DNA from: Pseudomonas resinovorans NBRC 106553
GTDB lineage: Bacteria > Pseudomonadota > Gammaproteobacteria > Pseudomonadales > Pseudomonadaceae
Assembly (NCBI RefSeq): GCF_000412695.1
Contig: NC_021499.1
Span: forward strand, 2,728,001-2,792,000
Direction of reading: 5' to 3'
Length of the DNA stretch: 64,000 nucleotides
Part shown: positions 9,591 through 19,218 of the stretch, piece by piece
Numbering within the stretch: the stretch's first letter is position 1
Layout of the letters: each line of letters starts with the position of its first letter
Translations under genes and position numbers: made by a program
The notes under the pieces: model-generated
What the model was told of the DNA's origin: nothing
Database searches by the model: none
What the model saw: only the letters and a program-made list of their open reading frames with translations

Positions 9591-10139
9591 TTAGGGCAGC
9601 AGGCTCTTCACGTTGATCGGTTCGGCTTCGTTCTGCGCGGCGCCTTTCGGCTTGCCGGCAATGGCCATACCCGCCACGCGATAGAAGTTGTAGTCCGGGT
9701 TCTTGCCCGGGCCGGAGATCAGCAGGTCTTCCTTCTCGTACACCAGGTCCTGGCGCTTGAACTCGCCCATCTCGAAATCCGGGGTCAGCTGGATCGCGGT
9801 GGTGGGGCAGGCTTCTTCGCACAGGCCGCAGAAGATGCAGCGCGAGAAGTTGATGCGGAAGAACTCGGGATACCAGCGGCCATCGTCGGTCTCGGCCTTC
9901 TGCAGGGAAATGCAGCCGACCGGGCAGGCCACGGCGCAGAGGTTGCAAGCTACGCAACGCTCTTCGCCATCGGGGTCGCGGGTGAGGACGATGCGGCCAC
10001 GGTAGCGCGGCGGCAGGTAAACGGGTTCTTCCGGGTATTGCAGGGTGTCACGCTTGCGGAAGGCATGGCCGAAGATCATCACCAGGCTGCGAAGCTGGGT
10101 GAAGGTGCCATGTATGACGTGGATGATTTCTTTGATCAT
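9591..10139 (-). CDS. nuoI: NADH-quinone oxidoreductase subunit I (two 4Fe-4S clusters)
   Basis: Peripheral-arm iron-sulfur subunit of complex I, 182 aa. Two CxxCxxCxxxC motifs bind clusters N6a and N6b: Cys63/66/69/73 in [12 protein letters not shown] and Cys102/105/108/112 in [12 protein letters not shown] (within one residue by my count). I start at the ATG at 10137-10139 (MIKEII) because a GGAGAAAT Shine-Dalgarno lies just upstream; the longer open frame begins inside the end of nuoH. Electrons pass from NuoG through this subunit to NuoB. Confidence 0.96.
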   Translation of the reverse strand: MIKEIIHVIHGTFTQLRSLVMIFGHAFRKRDTLQYPEEPVYLPPRYRGRIVLTRDPDGEERCVACNLCAVACPVGCISLQKAETDDGRWYPEFFRINFSRCIFCGLCEEACPTTAIQLTPDFEMGEFKRQDLVYEKEDLLISGPGKNPDYNFYRVAGMAIAGKPKGAAQNEAEPINVKSLLP

Positions 10140-10150
10140 GGCATTTCTCC

Positions 10151-11143
10151 TTACTGGGCCGAGGCCAGCACCAGGGCGCCGGTTACCAGCAGGTTGATCA
10201 GGGTCAGCGGCAGGCACACCTTCCAGCTGAAGGCCATCACCTGGTCATAGCGCGGGCGTGGGATGGACGCGCGCAGCAGGATGAACAGCATGATGAAGAA
10301 GCCGGTCTTCAGGGCGAACCAGATGAACGGGATCTGCGGCAGGATGCCGAACGGGCCGTGCCAGCCGCCGAAGAACAGGGTCACCAGCAGGGCGGAGATC
10401 AGCACGATGCCAATGTACTCGCCCACGAAGAACATGCCCCATTTCATGCCGGCGTATTCGATGTGGTAGCCGTCGGCCAGTTCCTGTTCCGCTTCCGGTT
10501 GGTCGAAGGGGTGGCGGTGGGTTACCGCGACGCCAGCGATGAAGAAGGTACAGAAGCCGAAGAACTGCGGAATGATGAACCACAGGTGCTGGGCCTGGTA
10601 TTCGACGATGTCGCGCATGTTGAACGAGCCGACCTGGGCCACGATGCCCATCAGCGACAGGGCCAGGAACACCTCGTAGGAGATGGTCTGGGCCGAGGCG
10701 CGCAGGCTGCCGAGCAGGGCGAACTTGTTGTTGCTCGACCAGCCGGCGAAGAGCACCGCGTACACCGCGATACCGGCCATGGCGAAGAAGAACAGCACAC
10801 CGATGTTCAGGTCGGCCACGCCCCAGGTGGGGGTGACCGGGACCACGGCGAAGGCCATCAGCAGGGCACTCATGGCGATGATGGGCGCCAGGGTGAAGAT
10901 CAGCTTGTCGGCGAACGGCGGGGTCCAGTCTTCCTTGAAGAACATCTTGATCATGTCGGCGCCCAGCTGGAAGGCGCCGAAGGGACCAACCCGGTTCGGA
11001 CCATGACGGTCCTGCCAGAGGCCCAGCAGGCGACGTTCCACCCAGGACAGCAGCGCACCGCTCACCACCACCGCCAGGAGGATGACGATGGCCTTGAGGA
11101 CGGCGATGACGATCTCGATCAGTTCGGGCGTCAGCCAGCTCAT
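10151..11143 (-). CDS. nuoH: NADH-quinone oxidoreductase subunit H
   Basis: Membrane subunit that forms much of the quinone channel of complex I, 330 aa, with eight transmembrane helices. Signature segments are [20 protein letters not shown] (about residues 36-55), the loop [19 protein letters not shown] (about 202-220) with its acidic quinone-site cluster, and [13 protein letters not shown] near the C-terminus. Its ATG overlaps the nuoG stop by 4 nt. Confidence 0.97.
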   Translation of the reverse strand: MSWLTPELIEIVIAVLKAIVILLAVVVSGALLSWVERRLLGLWQDRHGPNRVGPFGAFQLGADMIKMFFKEDWTPPFADKLIFTLAPIIAMSALLMAFAVVPVTPTWGVADLNIGVLFFFAMAGIAVYAVLFAGWSSNNKFALLGSLRASAQTISYEVFLALSLMGIVAQVGSFNMRDIVEYQAQHLWFIIPQFFGFCTFFIAGVAVTHRHPFDQPEAEQELADGYHIEYAGMKWGMFFVGEYIGIVLISALLVTLFFGGWHGPFGILPQIPFIWFALKTGFFIMLFILLRASIPRPRYDQVMAFSWKVCLPLTLINLLVTGALVLASAQ

Positions 11144-13848
11144 TGCGCGGACTCCTGTACGGCAGTGACGGTGGCACCGGCGAACACCGCCGGAATGCCC
11201 GGCAGGCCGACCGGCAGGCCGATCAGGCCGATGCCCATCTCTTCCTTGACGGCGAGCGGCAGGCGCAGGGTCTGGCCGTTCAGGGTCAGGGTGAGCAGGG
11301 CACCGTCATTGACGCCGAGGCGATCGGCTTCGTCCTTGGCCAGGGCCACGTAGGCTTGCGGGATGCGCTCTTGCACCGGGGCGGCGCGGGAGCTGTTCTC
11401 CTCGCTGCCGAACAGGTGGTGCAGCGGCACAGCCTGCCAGGTGCCCTGGGCCGGGTTGAAGGCGGCATTGATGCCAAACCAGGGCAGAACCTGGCCGCGC
11501 GCTTCGATCAGGCGTACGCCCGGATCGCCGGCACGCAGGTGGCCGCCGACCTCGTCCTGGAACTTGTTCCAGGCCTGGGGCGAGTTCCAGCCCGGGGACC
11601 AGGCGAAGGGGATCTGCTGACGGGGTTCGACGCTGCCGGCATAGCCTTCCATGGAGAAGGCGAAGGCCGAGTCCTTGTCCTGGGGCTGGCGCGGCTCGTG
11701 CACGCTGATGTTGGCGCGCATGGCGGTACGGCCGCTGTAGCGATGGGGCTCGCGGGCGAGCTTCATGCCCTTGATGCGGAACGAAGCGGTCGGCGCGGCG
11801 TCGCGGATACCGGCCAGCAGCGGGCTGCTGTCGGCGCAGGCGCTGGTGACCTGGTCCAGCTGAGTCCAGTCCACCGACTTGCCTTGCAGGGTGCTGTGCA
11901 GCGCGTGCAGCCAGCGCCAGCCTTCGCGGACGAGGATGTTGGCGTCGTAGTAGGTCGGCTCGAAGACCTGGAAGAAGCGCTGGGCGCGGCCTTCCAGGCT
12001 GACCAGGGTGCCGTCGCCTTCGGCGAAGGAGGCGGCCGGCAGCACCAGGTGGGCGCGTTTGACGGTGGCGGTGTGCTGGTGGTCGGCGACGATCACCACC
12101 TTGGCGGCGGCCAGGGCGGCGTCCACCTTGGCGGCGTCGGCGCGGCGGTACAGGTCGTTCTCCAGTACCACCACGGCGTCGGCCTTGCCGGAAGTCAGGG
12201 CTTCCAGGGCGGCATCCACGGAGTCACCACCGAACAGGGCAAGGCCCATGCTGTTGGCTTCCGGCACCACCAGGCTGATGGAACCGTTCTTCTCACGGTT
12301 CTTCAGCGCGCTGGCGATGTTGGCGGCGGCTTCGATCAGGGCCTTTTCGCCCAGGGAAGCGCCGGAGATGACCAGCGGGCGCTTGGCGGCCAGCAGGGCA
12401 TCGGCGATGCGCTTGACCAGCTCGGCGGCCTCGGCTTCCAGGCCTTCCACGGCTGGGGCGCTCGGGTCGATGGCGTGGGCCACGGCGAAACCGATGCGGG
12501 CGAGGTCGGCCGGGGCGGCGTGGACGCTTTCGGCGGCGACGTCATCCAGGCGGGTGGCGGCGACGCTGGCGATGAACAGCGGGTTCAGGGCGTCCTGGGC
12601 GACGTTCTGCACGGCGGCCATGTGCCAATCCTGGATCTTCATCGAGGCGGCGATGTCGGTGGCCTTGCCCTTGACGGCCTGGCGCAGGGCGAGGGCCATG
12701 CGGGCGGCGGTCTGGGTCAGGTCTTCGCCGAGGACGAAGATCGCGTCGTGCTTCTCGATGTCGCGCAGGGTGGGCACAGGCAGCGGGCCGTTCTGCAGGA
12801 CGTCGCGGATCAGGCGCAGGTTGGCCAGCTCACTGGCGGCGATGCCGGAGTAGTAGTTCTCGGCGCCCACCAGCTCACGCAGGGCGAAGTTGCCTTCGAG
12901 GCTGGCGCGCGGCGAGCCGATGCCGATCACGCGCTTGCCTTGCAGCAGTTCGGCGGCCTTGTCCAGGGCGCCATCCAGACCAAGCTGCTGGTTGCCCAGC
13001 AGCGGTTGGCGCGGACGGTCCTCGCGGTTGACGTAGCCGTAGCCGAAGCGGCCGCGGTCGCAGAGGAAGTACTGGTTCACCGAGCCGTTGAAGCGGTTCT
13101 CGATGCGGCGGATCTCGCCGTAGCGTTCACCGGGGCTGATGTTGCAGCCGCTGGAGCAACCGTGGCAGATGCTCGGGGCGAACTGCATGTCCCATTTGCG
13201 GTTGTAGCGCTCGGAGTGGGTCTTGTCGGTGAACACACCGGTGGGGCAGACCTCCACCAGGTTGCCGGAGAACTCGCTCTCCAGCACGCCGTCTTCGACG
13301 CGGCCGAAGTAGACGTTGTCGTGTGCGCCGTAGACGCCGAGGTCGGTGCCGCCGGCGTAGTCCTTGTAGTAGCGCACGCAGCGGTAGCAGGCGATGCAGC
13401 GGTTCATCTCGTGGGAGATGAACGGGCCGAGCTGCTGGTTCTGGTGGGTACGCTTGGTGAAGCGGTAGCGACGGGCGTTGTGGCCGGTCATCACCGTCAT
13501 GTCCTGCAGGTGGCAGTGGCCGCCTTCCTCGCACACCGGGCAGTCGTGCGGGTGGTTGGTCATCAGCCATTCGACGACGCTGGCGCGGAACTGCTTGGCC
13601 TCTTCGTCGTCGATGGAAATCCAGGAGTTGTCGGTGGCGGGAGTCATGCAGGACATGACCAGGCGACCGCGTTTGTCGTTTTCGTCGGTGTACTGCTTGA
13701 CCGCGCACTGGCGGCAGGCGCCGACGCTACCGAGCGCCGGGTGCCAGCAGAAGTAGGGGATGTCGAGTCCGAGGGACAGACAGGCCTGCAGGAGGTTGTC
13801 TGCACCATCGACTTCGAGCGTCTTGCCGTCTACGTGGATAGTGGCCAT
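11140..13848 (-). CDS. nuoG: NADH-quinone oxidoreductase subunit G
   Basis: Large iron-sulfur subunit of complex I, 902 aa. The N-terminal domain binds 2Fe-2S N1b (Cys34, 45, 48, 67). His101/Cys103/106/112 bind N5, and Cys151/154/157/201 bind N4. A further set, Cys228, 231, 235 and 263 (ICHGCSSGC and LCDRG), provides the extra N7 cluster, at exactly the E. coli spacing. The rest is a molybdopterin-oxidoreductase-like fold without catalytic function. A 96-nt gap separates it from nuoF, the widest in the operon, and its Shine-Dalgarno (GAAG) is weak. Confidence 0.97.
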   Translation of the reverse strand: MATIHVDGKTLEVDGADNLLQACLSLGLDIPYFCWHPALGSVGACRQCAVKQYTDENDKRGRLVMSCMTPATDNSWISIDDEEAKQFRASVVEWLMTNHPHDCPVCEEGGHCHLQDMTVMTGHNARRYRFTKRTHQNQQLGPFISHEMNRCIACYRCVRYYKDYAGGTDLGVYGAHDNVYFGRVEDGVLESEFSGNLVEVCPTGVFTDKTHSERYNRKWDMQFAPSICHGCSSGCNISPGERYGEIRRIENRFNGSVNQYFLCDRGRFGYGYVNREDRPRQPLLGNQQLGLDGALDKAAELLQGKRVIGIGSPRASLEGNFALRELVGAENYYSGIAASELANLRLIRDVLQNGPLPVPTLRDIEKHDAIFVLGEDLTQTAARMALALRQAVKGKATDIAASMKIQDWHMAAVQNVAQDALNPLFIASVAATRLDDVAAESVHAAPADLARIGFAVAHAIDPSAPAVEGLEAEAAELVKRIADALLAAKRPLVISGASLGEKALIEAAANIASALKNREKNGSISLVVPEANSMGLALFGGDSVDAALEALTSGKADAVVVLENDLYRRADAAKVDAALAAAKVVIVADHQHTATVKRAHLVLPAASFAEGDGTLVSLEGRAQRFFQVFEPTYYDANILVREGWRWLHALHSTLQGKSVDWTQLDQVTSACADSSPLLAGIRDAAPTASFRIKGMKLAREPHRYSGRTAMRANISVHEPRQPQDKDSAFAFSMEGYAGSVEPRQQIPFAWSPGWNSPQAWNKFQDEVGGHLRAGDPGVRLIEARGQVLPWFGINAAFNPAQGTWQAVPLHHLFGSEENSSRAAPVQERIPQAYVALAKDEADRLGVNDGALLTLTLNGQTLRLPLAVKEEMGIGLIGLPVGLPGIPAVFAGATVTAVQESAQ

Positions 13849-13944
13849 GGTTCAGTCTTCATCTGCCCGTGTGACCGGGCTTTGGCTAATGGAATCAGCG
13901 TGCGCGCGGGGCCGGGTCACGGCCACCGCTGCGCGAATCCTTTT
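13849..13944 (-). other. nuoF-nuoG intercistronic spacer with inverted repeat
   Basis: At 96 nt this is the longest gap in an otherwise tightly packed operon. It holds an imperfect inverted repeat (GTGTGACCGGGC at about 13878-13889 with GCCGGGTCAC at about 13911-13920) that could form a stem upstream of nuoG in the mRNA. No ORF is evident. Confidence 0.4.
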
Positions 13945-15291
13945 TTAGGCGCCGACCGGTATCGGTCGCGCTGCCGGGATCTGGCGGGCGATGCCTGCCT
14001 CGAACTCCGGACGGAAATACTTCATGGCGCTACCCAGCGGCTCGACGGCGCCCGGTGCGTGGGCACAGAAGGTCTTGCCTGGGCCGAGGAAGCTGACCAG
14101 CTGCTCCAGGGTCTCCAGGTCGCCTTGCTGGCCCTCGCCGCGCTCCAGGGCGCGCAGGAGCTTGACGCTCCACGGCAGGCCGTCGCGGCAGGGGGTGCAC
14201 CAGCCGCAGGACTCGCGGGCGAAGAACTCTTCCATGTTGCGCAGCAGGGAAACCATGTTGATGCTGTCGTCCACCGCCAGCGCCAGTCCGGTGCCCATGC
14301 GGGTGCCGACCTTGGCGATGCCGGCCGCGTACATCGGGGCGTCCAGGTGCTCGGGGAGCAGGAAGCCGGTGCCGGCGCCGCCGGGCTGCCAGGCTTTCAG
14401 CTTGAAGCCGTCGCGCATGCCGCCAGCGTAGTCCTCGAAGAGCTCGCGAGCCGGGACGCCGAAGGGCAGTTCCCAGAGGCCGGGGTTCTTCACCTTGCCG
14501 GAGAAGCCCATGAGCTTGGTGCCCATGTCTTCGCTGCCCGGACGGGCCAGGCCCTTGTACCAGTCCACGCCGTTGGCGACGATCGCCGGCACGTTGCACA
14601 GGGTCTCGACGTTGTTGACGCAGGTGGGCTTGCCCCAGACGCCGACGGCGGCGGGGAAGGGCGGCTTGGAGCGCGGGTTGGCGCGGCGGCCTTCCAGGGA
14701 GTTGATCAGTGCGGTTTCTTCGCCGCAGATGTAGCGACCGGCGCCGGTGTGGACGAACAGCTCGAAGTCGAAGCCGCTGCCCAGGATGTTCTTGCCCAGC
14801 AGGCCGGCGGCCTTGGCTTCGTCGATGGCGCGGTTGAGGTTGCGCGCCGCGTCGACGTATTCGCCACGCAGGAAGATGTAGCCGCGGTAGGCCTTGAGGG
14901 CGCGCGCGGAGATCAGCATGCCTTCCACCAGCAGGTGGGGCAGCTGTTCCATCAGCATGCGGTCCTTCCAGGTGTTGGGTTCCATTTCGTCCGCGTTGCA
15001 AAGCAGGTAGCGGATGTTCATGGATTCGTCGGCCGGCATCAGGCCCCACTTCACGCCGGTGGGGAAGCCCGCACCGCCGCGGCCCTTGAGGCCGGAGTCC
15101 TTGACCTGCTGCACGATGTCGGCCTGGGCCATTTCACCCAGGGCCTTGCGTGCGGCAGCGTAGCCGTTCTTCTGCTGGTACTCGTCGAGCCATACCGGCT
15201 GAGCGTCTTCGCGCAGGCGCCAGGTCAGCGGATGGGTCTCTTCGCTGCGGGCGATGCGGTTGGCCGGGCCGATGGAGGTAAGGGTCTTCAT
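13945..15291 (-). CDS. nuoF: NADH-quinone oxidoreductase subunit F (FMN, NADH-binding)
   Basis: NADH-oxidising flavoprotein of complex I, 448 aa. The glycine-rich [10 protein letters not shown] (residues 70-79) binds [20 protein letters not shown] (about 183-195) is the second nucleotide-site signature. Cys362, 365, 368 and 409 (SCGWCTPC and TFCAHAPG) bind 4Fe-4S cluster N3. It overlaps nuoE by 4 nt, matching the tight NuoE-NuoF-NuoG assembly of the dehydrogenase module. Confidence 0.97.
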   Translation of the reverse strand: MKTLTSIGPANRIARSEETHPLTWRLREDAQPVWLDEYQQKNGYAAARKALGEMAQADIVQQVKDSGLKGRGGAGFPTGVKWGLMPADESMNIRYLLCNADEMEPNTWKDRMLMEQLPHLLVEGMLISARALKAYRGYIFLRGEYVDAARNLNRAIDEAKAAGLLGKNILGSGFDFELFVHTGAGRYICGEETALINSLEGRRANPRSKPPFPAAVGVWGKPTCVNNVETLCNVPAIVANGVDWYKGLARPGSEDMGTKLMGFSGKVKNPGLWELPFGVPARELFEDYAGGMRDGFKLKAWQPGGAGTGFLLPEHLDAPMYAAGIAKVGTRMGTGLALAVDDSINMVSLLRNMEEFFARESCGWCTPCRDGLPWSVKLLRALERGEGQQGDLETLEQLVSFLGPGKTFCAHAPGAVEPLGSAMKYFRPEFEAGIARQIPAARPIPVGA

Positions 15292-15782
15292 TGGTAGGCC
15301 TCCAGCAGTCGGGCAACGCCGTCAGGCTGCACGTCGCCGAAGGTGTCGTCGTCGATCATCACCGCCGGGGCCTTGTCGCAGTTGCCCAGGCAGCAGACCG
15401 GCAGCAGGGTGAAGCGGTTGTCGCTGGTGGTCTGGCCGAGGCCGACGCCGAGCTGCTTCTGCATTTCGGCGACCACGGACTCATGACCGCCGACGTAGCA
15501 GGTCATGCTGTCGCACACGCGGATCACGTGGCGGCCGACCGGCTGGCGGAAGATCTGGCTGTAGAAGGTGGCCACGCCTTCGACGTCGCTGGCGGGGATG
15601 CCGAGGATCGCGCCAATGGCGTCGGCGGCGCCGTCCGGCACCCAGCCACGTTCCTTCTGGACGATCTTCAGGGCTTCGATGGACGCCGCGCGCGGGTCCT
15701 CGTAGTGATGCATTTCGTGCTCGATGGCCGAGCGCTCGGTTTCGCTGAGGGCGAAACGGTCGGTCTGGATAAGGGTGCTCAT
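15288..15782 (-). CDS. nuoE: NADH-quinone oxidoreductase subunit E
   Basis: Thioredoxin-like 2Fe-2S subunit of complex I, 164 aa, partner of NuoF. The four cluster N1a ligands are in CDSMTC (about residues 91-96) and VCCLGNCD (about 131-138). It lies 2 nt after nuoCD and overlaps nuoF by 4 nt. Confidence 0.96.
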   Translation of the reverse strand: MSTLIQTDRFALSETERSAIEHEMHHYEDPRAASIEALKIVQKERGWVPDGAADAIGAILGIPASDVEGVATFYSQIFRQPVGRHVIRVCDSMTCYVGGHESVVAEMQKQLGVGLGQTTSDNRFTLLPVCCLGNCDKAPAVMIDDDTFGDVQPDGVARLLEAYQ

Positions 15783-15784
15783 GA

Positions 15785-17566
15785 TCAGCGGTCCACGTCA
15801 GCCATTACGAAGTCGATACTGCCCAGGTAGGCGATCAGGTCAGCCACCATGCTGCCGCGGATCACCGAGGGGATCTGCTGCAGGTGGGGGAAACTGGGCG
15901 TCCGGATCCGGGTGCGGTAGCTCATGGTGCTGCCGTCGCTGGTCAGGTAGTAGCTGTTGATGCCCTTGGTCGCCTCGATCATCTGGAAGGCTTCGTTGGC
16001 CGGCATGACCGGGCCCCAGGAAACCTGCAGGAAGTGGGTGATCAGGGTCTCGATGTGCTGCAACGTGCGCTCTTTGGGCGGCGGCGTGGTCAGCGGGTGG
16101 TCCGCCTTGTACGGGCCTTCCGGCATGTTCTTCAGGCACTGGTCGATGATGCGGATGCTCTGGCGCATCTCTTCCACGCGGACCATGCAGCGGTCGTAGG
16201 CGTCGCCGTTGTGGGCCAGGGGCACTTCGAACTCGAAGTTCTCGTAGCCGGAGTAGGGGCGGGCCTTGCGCAGGTCGAAGTCGCAACCGGTGGAGCGCAG
16301 GCCGGCACCGGTGACGCCCCACTCGAGGGCTTCCTTGGTGTTGTACTGGGCAACGCCGATGGTACGGCCCTTGAGGATGCTGTTCTTCAGGGCGGCCTTC
16401 TCGTACTCGTCGAGGCGCTTGGGCAGCCATTCGACGAACTCTTTCACCAGGCCGTCCCAGCCGCGCGGCAGGTCATGGGCGACGCCACCGATGCGGTACC
16501 AGGCCGGGTGCAGGCGGAAGCCGGTGACGGCCTCGATCACCTTGTAGGCGCGCTGGCGGTCGGTGAAGGTGAAGAACACCGGGGTCATGGCACCGACGTC
16601 CTGGATATAGGTACCCAGGAACAGCAGGTGGCTGGTGATGCGGAAGAACTCGGCCATCATCACGCGGATGACGTCGACGCGCTGCGGCACCTTGATGCCG
16701 GCGAGCTTCTCGACCGCGAGGACGTACGGCAGGTTGTTCATCACACCGCCGAGGTAGTCGATACGGTCGGTGTAGGGGATGAAGCTGTGCCAGGACTGAC
16801 GCTCGGCCATCTTCTCGGCGCCGCGGTGGTGGTAACCGACTTCCGGTACGCAGTCGACGATCTCTTCGCCGTCCAGCTGCAGGATGATGCGGAAGGCACC
16901 GTGGGCGGAGGGGTGGTTTGGGCCGAGGTTGAGGAACATGTAGTCCTCGTTCTCGCCGTGGCGTTTCATGCCCCAGTCTTCCGGGCGGAAGCGCGCGGCT
17001 TCTTCTTCAAGCTGGTGCTTGGCCAGGGTCAGGCTGAAGGGATCGAATTCGGTAGCGCGCGCCGGGTAGTCCTTGCGCAGCGGGTGACCTTCCCAGGTGT
17101 TGGGCATCATGATCCGCGAGAGGTGCGGATGGCCGGCAAAGGTGATGCCGTACATGTCCCAGACTTCGCGCTCGTACCAGTTGGCGTTGGGCCAGATACC
17201 GGTGACGGTGGGCAGGTTGAGGTCGCCCTCGGACAAGGCCACCTTGATCATCACGTCACTATTACGTTCCAGCGACATCAGGTGGTAGAACACCGTGAAA
17301 TCGGCGTTCGGCAGGCCACGGCGCTGGGTGCGCAGGCGCTCGTCCACGCCATGCAGGTCGTACAGCATGACGTAGGGGCGCGGCAGGTTGCGCAGGAACT
17401 TGAGGACGTCGATCAGCTTGTCACGGCCGACCCAGATCACCGGCATGCCGGTGCGGGTGGACTGGATGGTGAGGCTTTCGGCGCCAAAGCGGGAATTCAG
17501 CTCTACGACGACATCTTGGTCGTCAGCCTTGTAAGGCGGAATGGACAGAACGGTGTCTGCAGTCAT
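15785..17566 (-). CDS. nuoCD: NADH-quinone oxidoreductase fused subunits C/D
   Basis: Fusion of the NuoC and NuoD subunits of complex I, 593 aa, as is normal in gammaproteobacteria. The N-terminal part (about residues 1-190) is the 30-kDa NuoC fold with the [20 protein letters not shown] signature. The C-terminal part (about 200-593) is the 49-kDa hydrogenase-derived subunit with [13 protein letters not shown] and [14 protein letters not shown], which line the quinone site next to NuoB. It follows nuoB after 62 nt. Confidence 0.97.
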   Translation of the reverse strand: MTADTVLSIPPYKADDQDVVVELNSRFGAESLTIQSTRTGMPVIWVGRDKLIDVLKFLRNLPRPYVMLYDLHGVDERLRTQRRGLPNADFTVFYHLMSLERNSDVMIKVALSEGDLNLPTVTGIWPNANWYEREVWDMYGITFAGHPHLSRIMMPNTWEGHPLRKDYPARATEFDPFSLTLAKHQLEEEAARFRPEDWGMKRHGENEDYMFLNLGPNHPSAHGAFRIILQLDGEEIVDCVPEVGYHHRGAEKMAERQSWHSFIPYTDRIDYLGGVMNNLPYVLAVEKLAGIKVPQRVDVIRVMMAEFFRITSHLLFLGTYIQDVGAMTPVFFTFTDRQRAYKVIEAVTGFRLHPAWYRIGGVAHDLPRGWDGLVKEFVEWLPKRLDEYEKAALKNSILKGRTIGVAQYNTKEALEWGVTGAGLRSTGCDFDLRKARPYSGYENFEFEVPLAHNGDAYDRCMVRVEEMRQSIRIIDQCLKNMPEGPYKADHPLTTPPPKERTLQHIETLITHFLQVSWGPVMPANEAFQMIEATKGINSYYLTSDGSTMSYRTRIRTPSFPHLQQIPSVIRGSMVADLIAYLGSIDFVMADVDR

Positions 17567-17628
17567 GGTCTCGGTCGCTATTCGTCAACGTAAAGAATGA
17601 GCCTGGGGTCTTCCTTGGAAGAACAGGC

Positions 17629-18306
17629 TCAGACTTCGTCGGGGCTGCGCAGGTTGGTAACCTGAATACGCTGTTCGCGGCGCTGTTCCCGCTGCGAGGG
17701 CATGTCGGCACGATAAACGCCCTGATCCCCCACGACCCAGGATAGCGGGCGGCGCTCCTGGCCGATGGATTCCTGCAGCAGCATCAGGCCTTGCAGGAAC
17801 GCCTCCGGACGGGGCGGGCAGCCGGGAATGTAGACGTCCACGGGGAGGAACTTGTCCACGCCCTGAACGACCGAGTAAATATCGTACATGCCACCAGAGT
17901 TCGCGCACGAACCCATGGAAATTACCCACTTGGGCTCGAGCATCTGCTCATAGAGACGCTGGATGACCGGCGCCATCTTGATGAAGCAGGTGCCGGCGAT
18001 GACCATGAAGTCCGCCTGGCGTGGTGATGCACGAATGACTTCCGCACCGAAGCGCGCGATGTCGTGCGGTGCGGTGAAGGCGGTGGTCATCTCCACGTAG
18101 CAGCAGGAGAGGCCGAAGTTGTACGGCCACAGGGAGTTCTTGCGACCCCAGTTGACTGCGCCGTTGAGAACATCCTCGAGCTTGCCCAGGAAGATGTTCT
18201 TGTGCACCTCATCTTCTAGCAGCGGGTCGGAAACGGTCTCCCGTTCGCCGATCGGATACTGCTCGTAAGTCGCATCCGGATCGATCCGAGTAAGTTTGTA
18301 TTGCAT
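17629..18306 (-). CDS. nuoB: NADH-quinone oxidoreductase subunit B (cluster N2)
   Basis: Subunit carrying the terminal 4Fe-4S cluster N2, which hands electrons to quinone; 225 aa. Ligands are Cys68 and Cys69 (GLSCCY), Cys134 (MGSC) and Cys163 (PGCPPRPE). I start at ATG 18304-18306 ([11 protein letters not shown]), which matches the pseudomonad protein as I remember it, rather than at the TTG two codons upstream. It follows nuoA after 10 nt. Confidence 0.96.
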   Translation of the reverse strand: MQYKLTRIDPDATYEQYPIGERETVSDPLLEDEVHKNIFLGKLEDVLNGAVNWGRKNSLWPYNFGLSCCYVEMTTAFTAPHDIARFGAEVIRASPRQADFMVIAGTCFIKMAPVIQRLYEQMLEPKWVISMGSCANSGGMYDIYSVVQGVDKFLPVDVYIPGCPPRPEAFLQGLMLLQESIGQERRPLSWVVGDQGVYRADMPSQREQRREQRIQVTNLRSPDEV

Positions 18307-18316
18307 TGCCAAAGCC

Positions 18317-18730
18317 TCATTGTTTTAGCTTCGCCTGCCGCTTGCGACGACCTTCGGGAGCCCAATCAAGCGCCCCGATGCGCCAAAGGTAGACAAGACC
18401 TGCCAACAGAATTGCTATGAAAATGGTTGCTTCGATAAAACCTGCCCAGCCGCTTTCACGGACAGAGACGGCCCAGGCGAAGAGAAAGAGGGCTTCGACG
18501 TCGAAGATCACGAAGAGCATCGCGACCAGATAGAATTTTGCGGAGAGGCGCAGGCGCGCGGTGCCGGTGGGAAGCATGCCCGATTCGAAGGGGTCGTTCT
18601 TGCTGCGGCCGATGGCGCGGCTGCCGAGCAGGCTCGAGACGCCGATCATGAAGGCGCAGAGGCCGAGAACGCCCAGCAGGAAAACAGCGAAACCCCAGTT
18701 GTGGGACATGATGGCAGTAGCTTCCGACAT
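18317..18730 (-). CDS. nuoA: NADH-quinone oxidoreductase subunit A
   Basis: First gene of the complex I operon, 137 aa, with three transmembrane helices. The loop between helices 1 and 2 holds [12 protein letters not shown] (about residues 45-56), the conserved quinone-channel loop. The [13 protein letters not shown] helix carries the conserved Asp/Glu pair. A GGAG Shine-Dalgarno precedes ATG 18728-18730. Transcription of all 13 nuo genes presumably starts upstream, in the 18731-19170 region. Confidence 0.96.
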   Translation of the reverse strand: MSEATAIMSHNWGFAVFLLGVLGLCAFMIGVSSLLGSRAIGRSKNDPFESGMLPTGTARLRLSAKFYLVAMLFVIFDVEALFLFAWAVSVRESGWAGFIEATIFIAILLAGLVYLWRIGALDWAPEGRRKRQAKLKQ

Positions 18731-18993
18731 GCCGGAACTCCTTAAGACAAGGAACGGCGTTCACTTGCGTATAAAGGTTTAATGCCGGGTATCAATGATG
18801 CCCTGGCAATCGATTCCGACAATTTTATGCCCGACCGGGTGTGCAAGTAAATTTTTCAGGCCAAAAAATTGCCCGCACGGCCGGATTTTCACCCCTCTTC
18901 CCTCCTGCAGGCCAGAAGGCATGGGGCTTTGGCGAATTTCTTAGGCCTTGGTCTGATTGCGGCCTTATGTCGCAGAAGGCTGGAGATTTGCGA

Positions 18994-19012
18994 GATAATG
19001 AGAGTCATTAGC
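18994..19012. promoter_or_regulatory. Fur box
   Basis: The 19-mer GATAATGAGAGTCATTAGC matches the classical Fur consensus GATAATGATAATCATTATC at 16 of 19 positions and keeps the inverted-repeat structure. It lies 264 nt upstream of nuoA and just upstream of a hairpin-rich non-coding stretch, so its target could be nuo or a plus-strand small RNA. Confidence 0.65.
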
Positions 19013-19152
19013 GTTTGATTGGTGGTTAATTAAGCACTACAGAAGAATGGCCTCGCGAAACTAAGAAAACTTACCGGATAAATAAGCCTGGTGTACTCGA
19101 AAGTTGCTCTGCGGAGCACTTTCGTATTTGCGACAAATACATCTGTTTTTGT
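19013..19152 (+). ncRNA. candidate iron-responsive small RNA
   Basis: Next to the Fur box, the plus strand can fold into two strong hairpins. CGAAAGT-T-GCTC / GAGC-ACTTTCG lies at 19097-19125, and GTATTTG-CGA-CAAATAC at 19125-19141. The run ATCTGTTTTT follows, giving a terminator-like end at about 19150. A Fur box plus a terminated transcript of about 130 nt is the layout of PrrF-type RNAs. However, I find no recognisable PrrF core and no clear promoter, so this is inference. Confidence 0.3.
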
Positions 19153-19172
19153 ACATGCTGCCTTGCGCGGGG

Positions 19173-19201
19173 AGAAAAAGTGGCCGACCCGAAGGTCGGC
19201 C
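19173..19201 (-). terminator. intrinsic terminator of the phoX-type gene
   Basis: On the minus strand a perfect GGCCGACC / GGTCGGCC stem is followed by ACTTTTTC, ending 18 nt after the phosphatase stop codon. Confidence 0.85.
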
Positions 19202-19218
19202 GAAAGCCTTGAGAGGGT

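Larger units (their letters stand above)
18731..19172. other. non-coding region upstream of nuoA
   Basis: About 440 bp between nuoA and the phoX terminator, noticeably AT-richer than its surroundings. It must contain the nuo promoter (minus strand), though I could not assign -35/-10 boxes with confidence. It also contains a Fur-box match (18994-19012) and two adjacent hairpins (19097-19141). No convincing protein-coding frame is present; the only start with a Shine-Dalgarno (19047) yields five codons. Confidence 0.6.

Noticed and set aside
11143..15297. A 1384-codon plus-strand open frame opposite nuoG/nuoF
   Set aside because: It is exactly antisense to two well-identified genes. It is rich in Gly, Val, Ala, Gln and Glu as expected from a GC-rich antisense frame, and has no domain resemblance.
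15785..17566. nuoC-nuoD fusion as an unusual feature
   Set aside because: The fused NuoCD is standard in Pseudomonas and E. coli.
19013..19152. PrrF1/PrrF2 homologue
   Set aside because: A Fur box is present, but the remembered PrrF core (CGCGAGATCAGCCGGTAAGC-like) is not found on the plus strand; only a short CCGGTAAG match occurs on the wrong strand.
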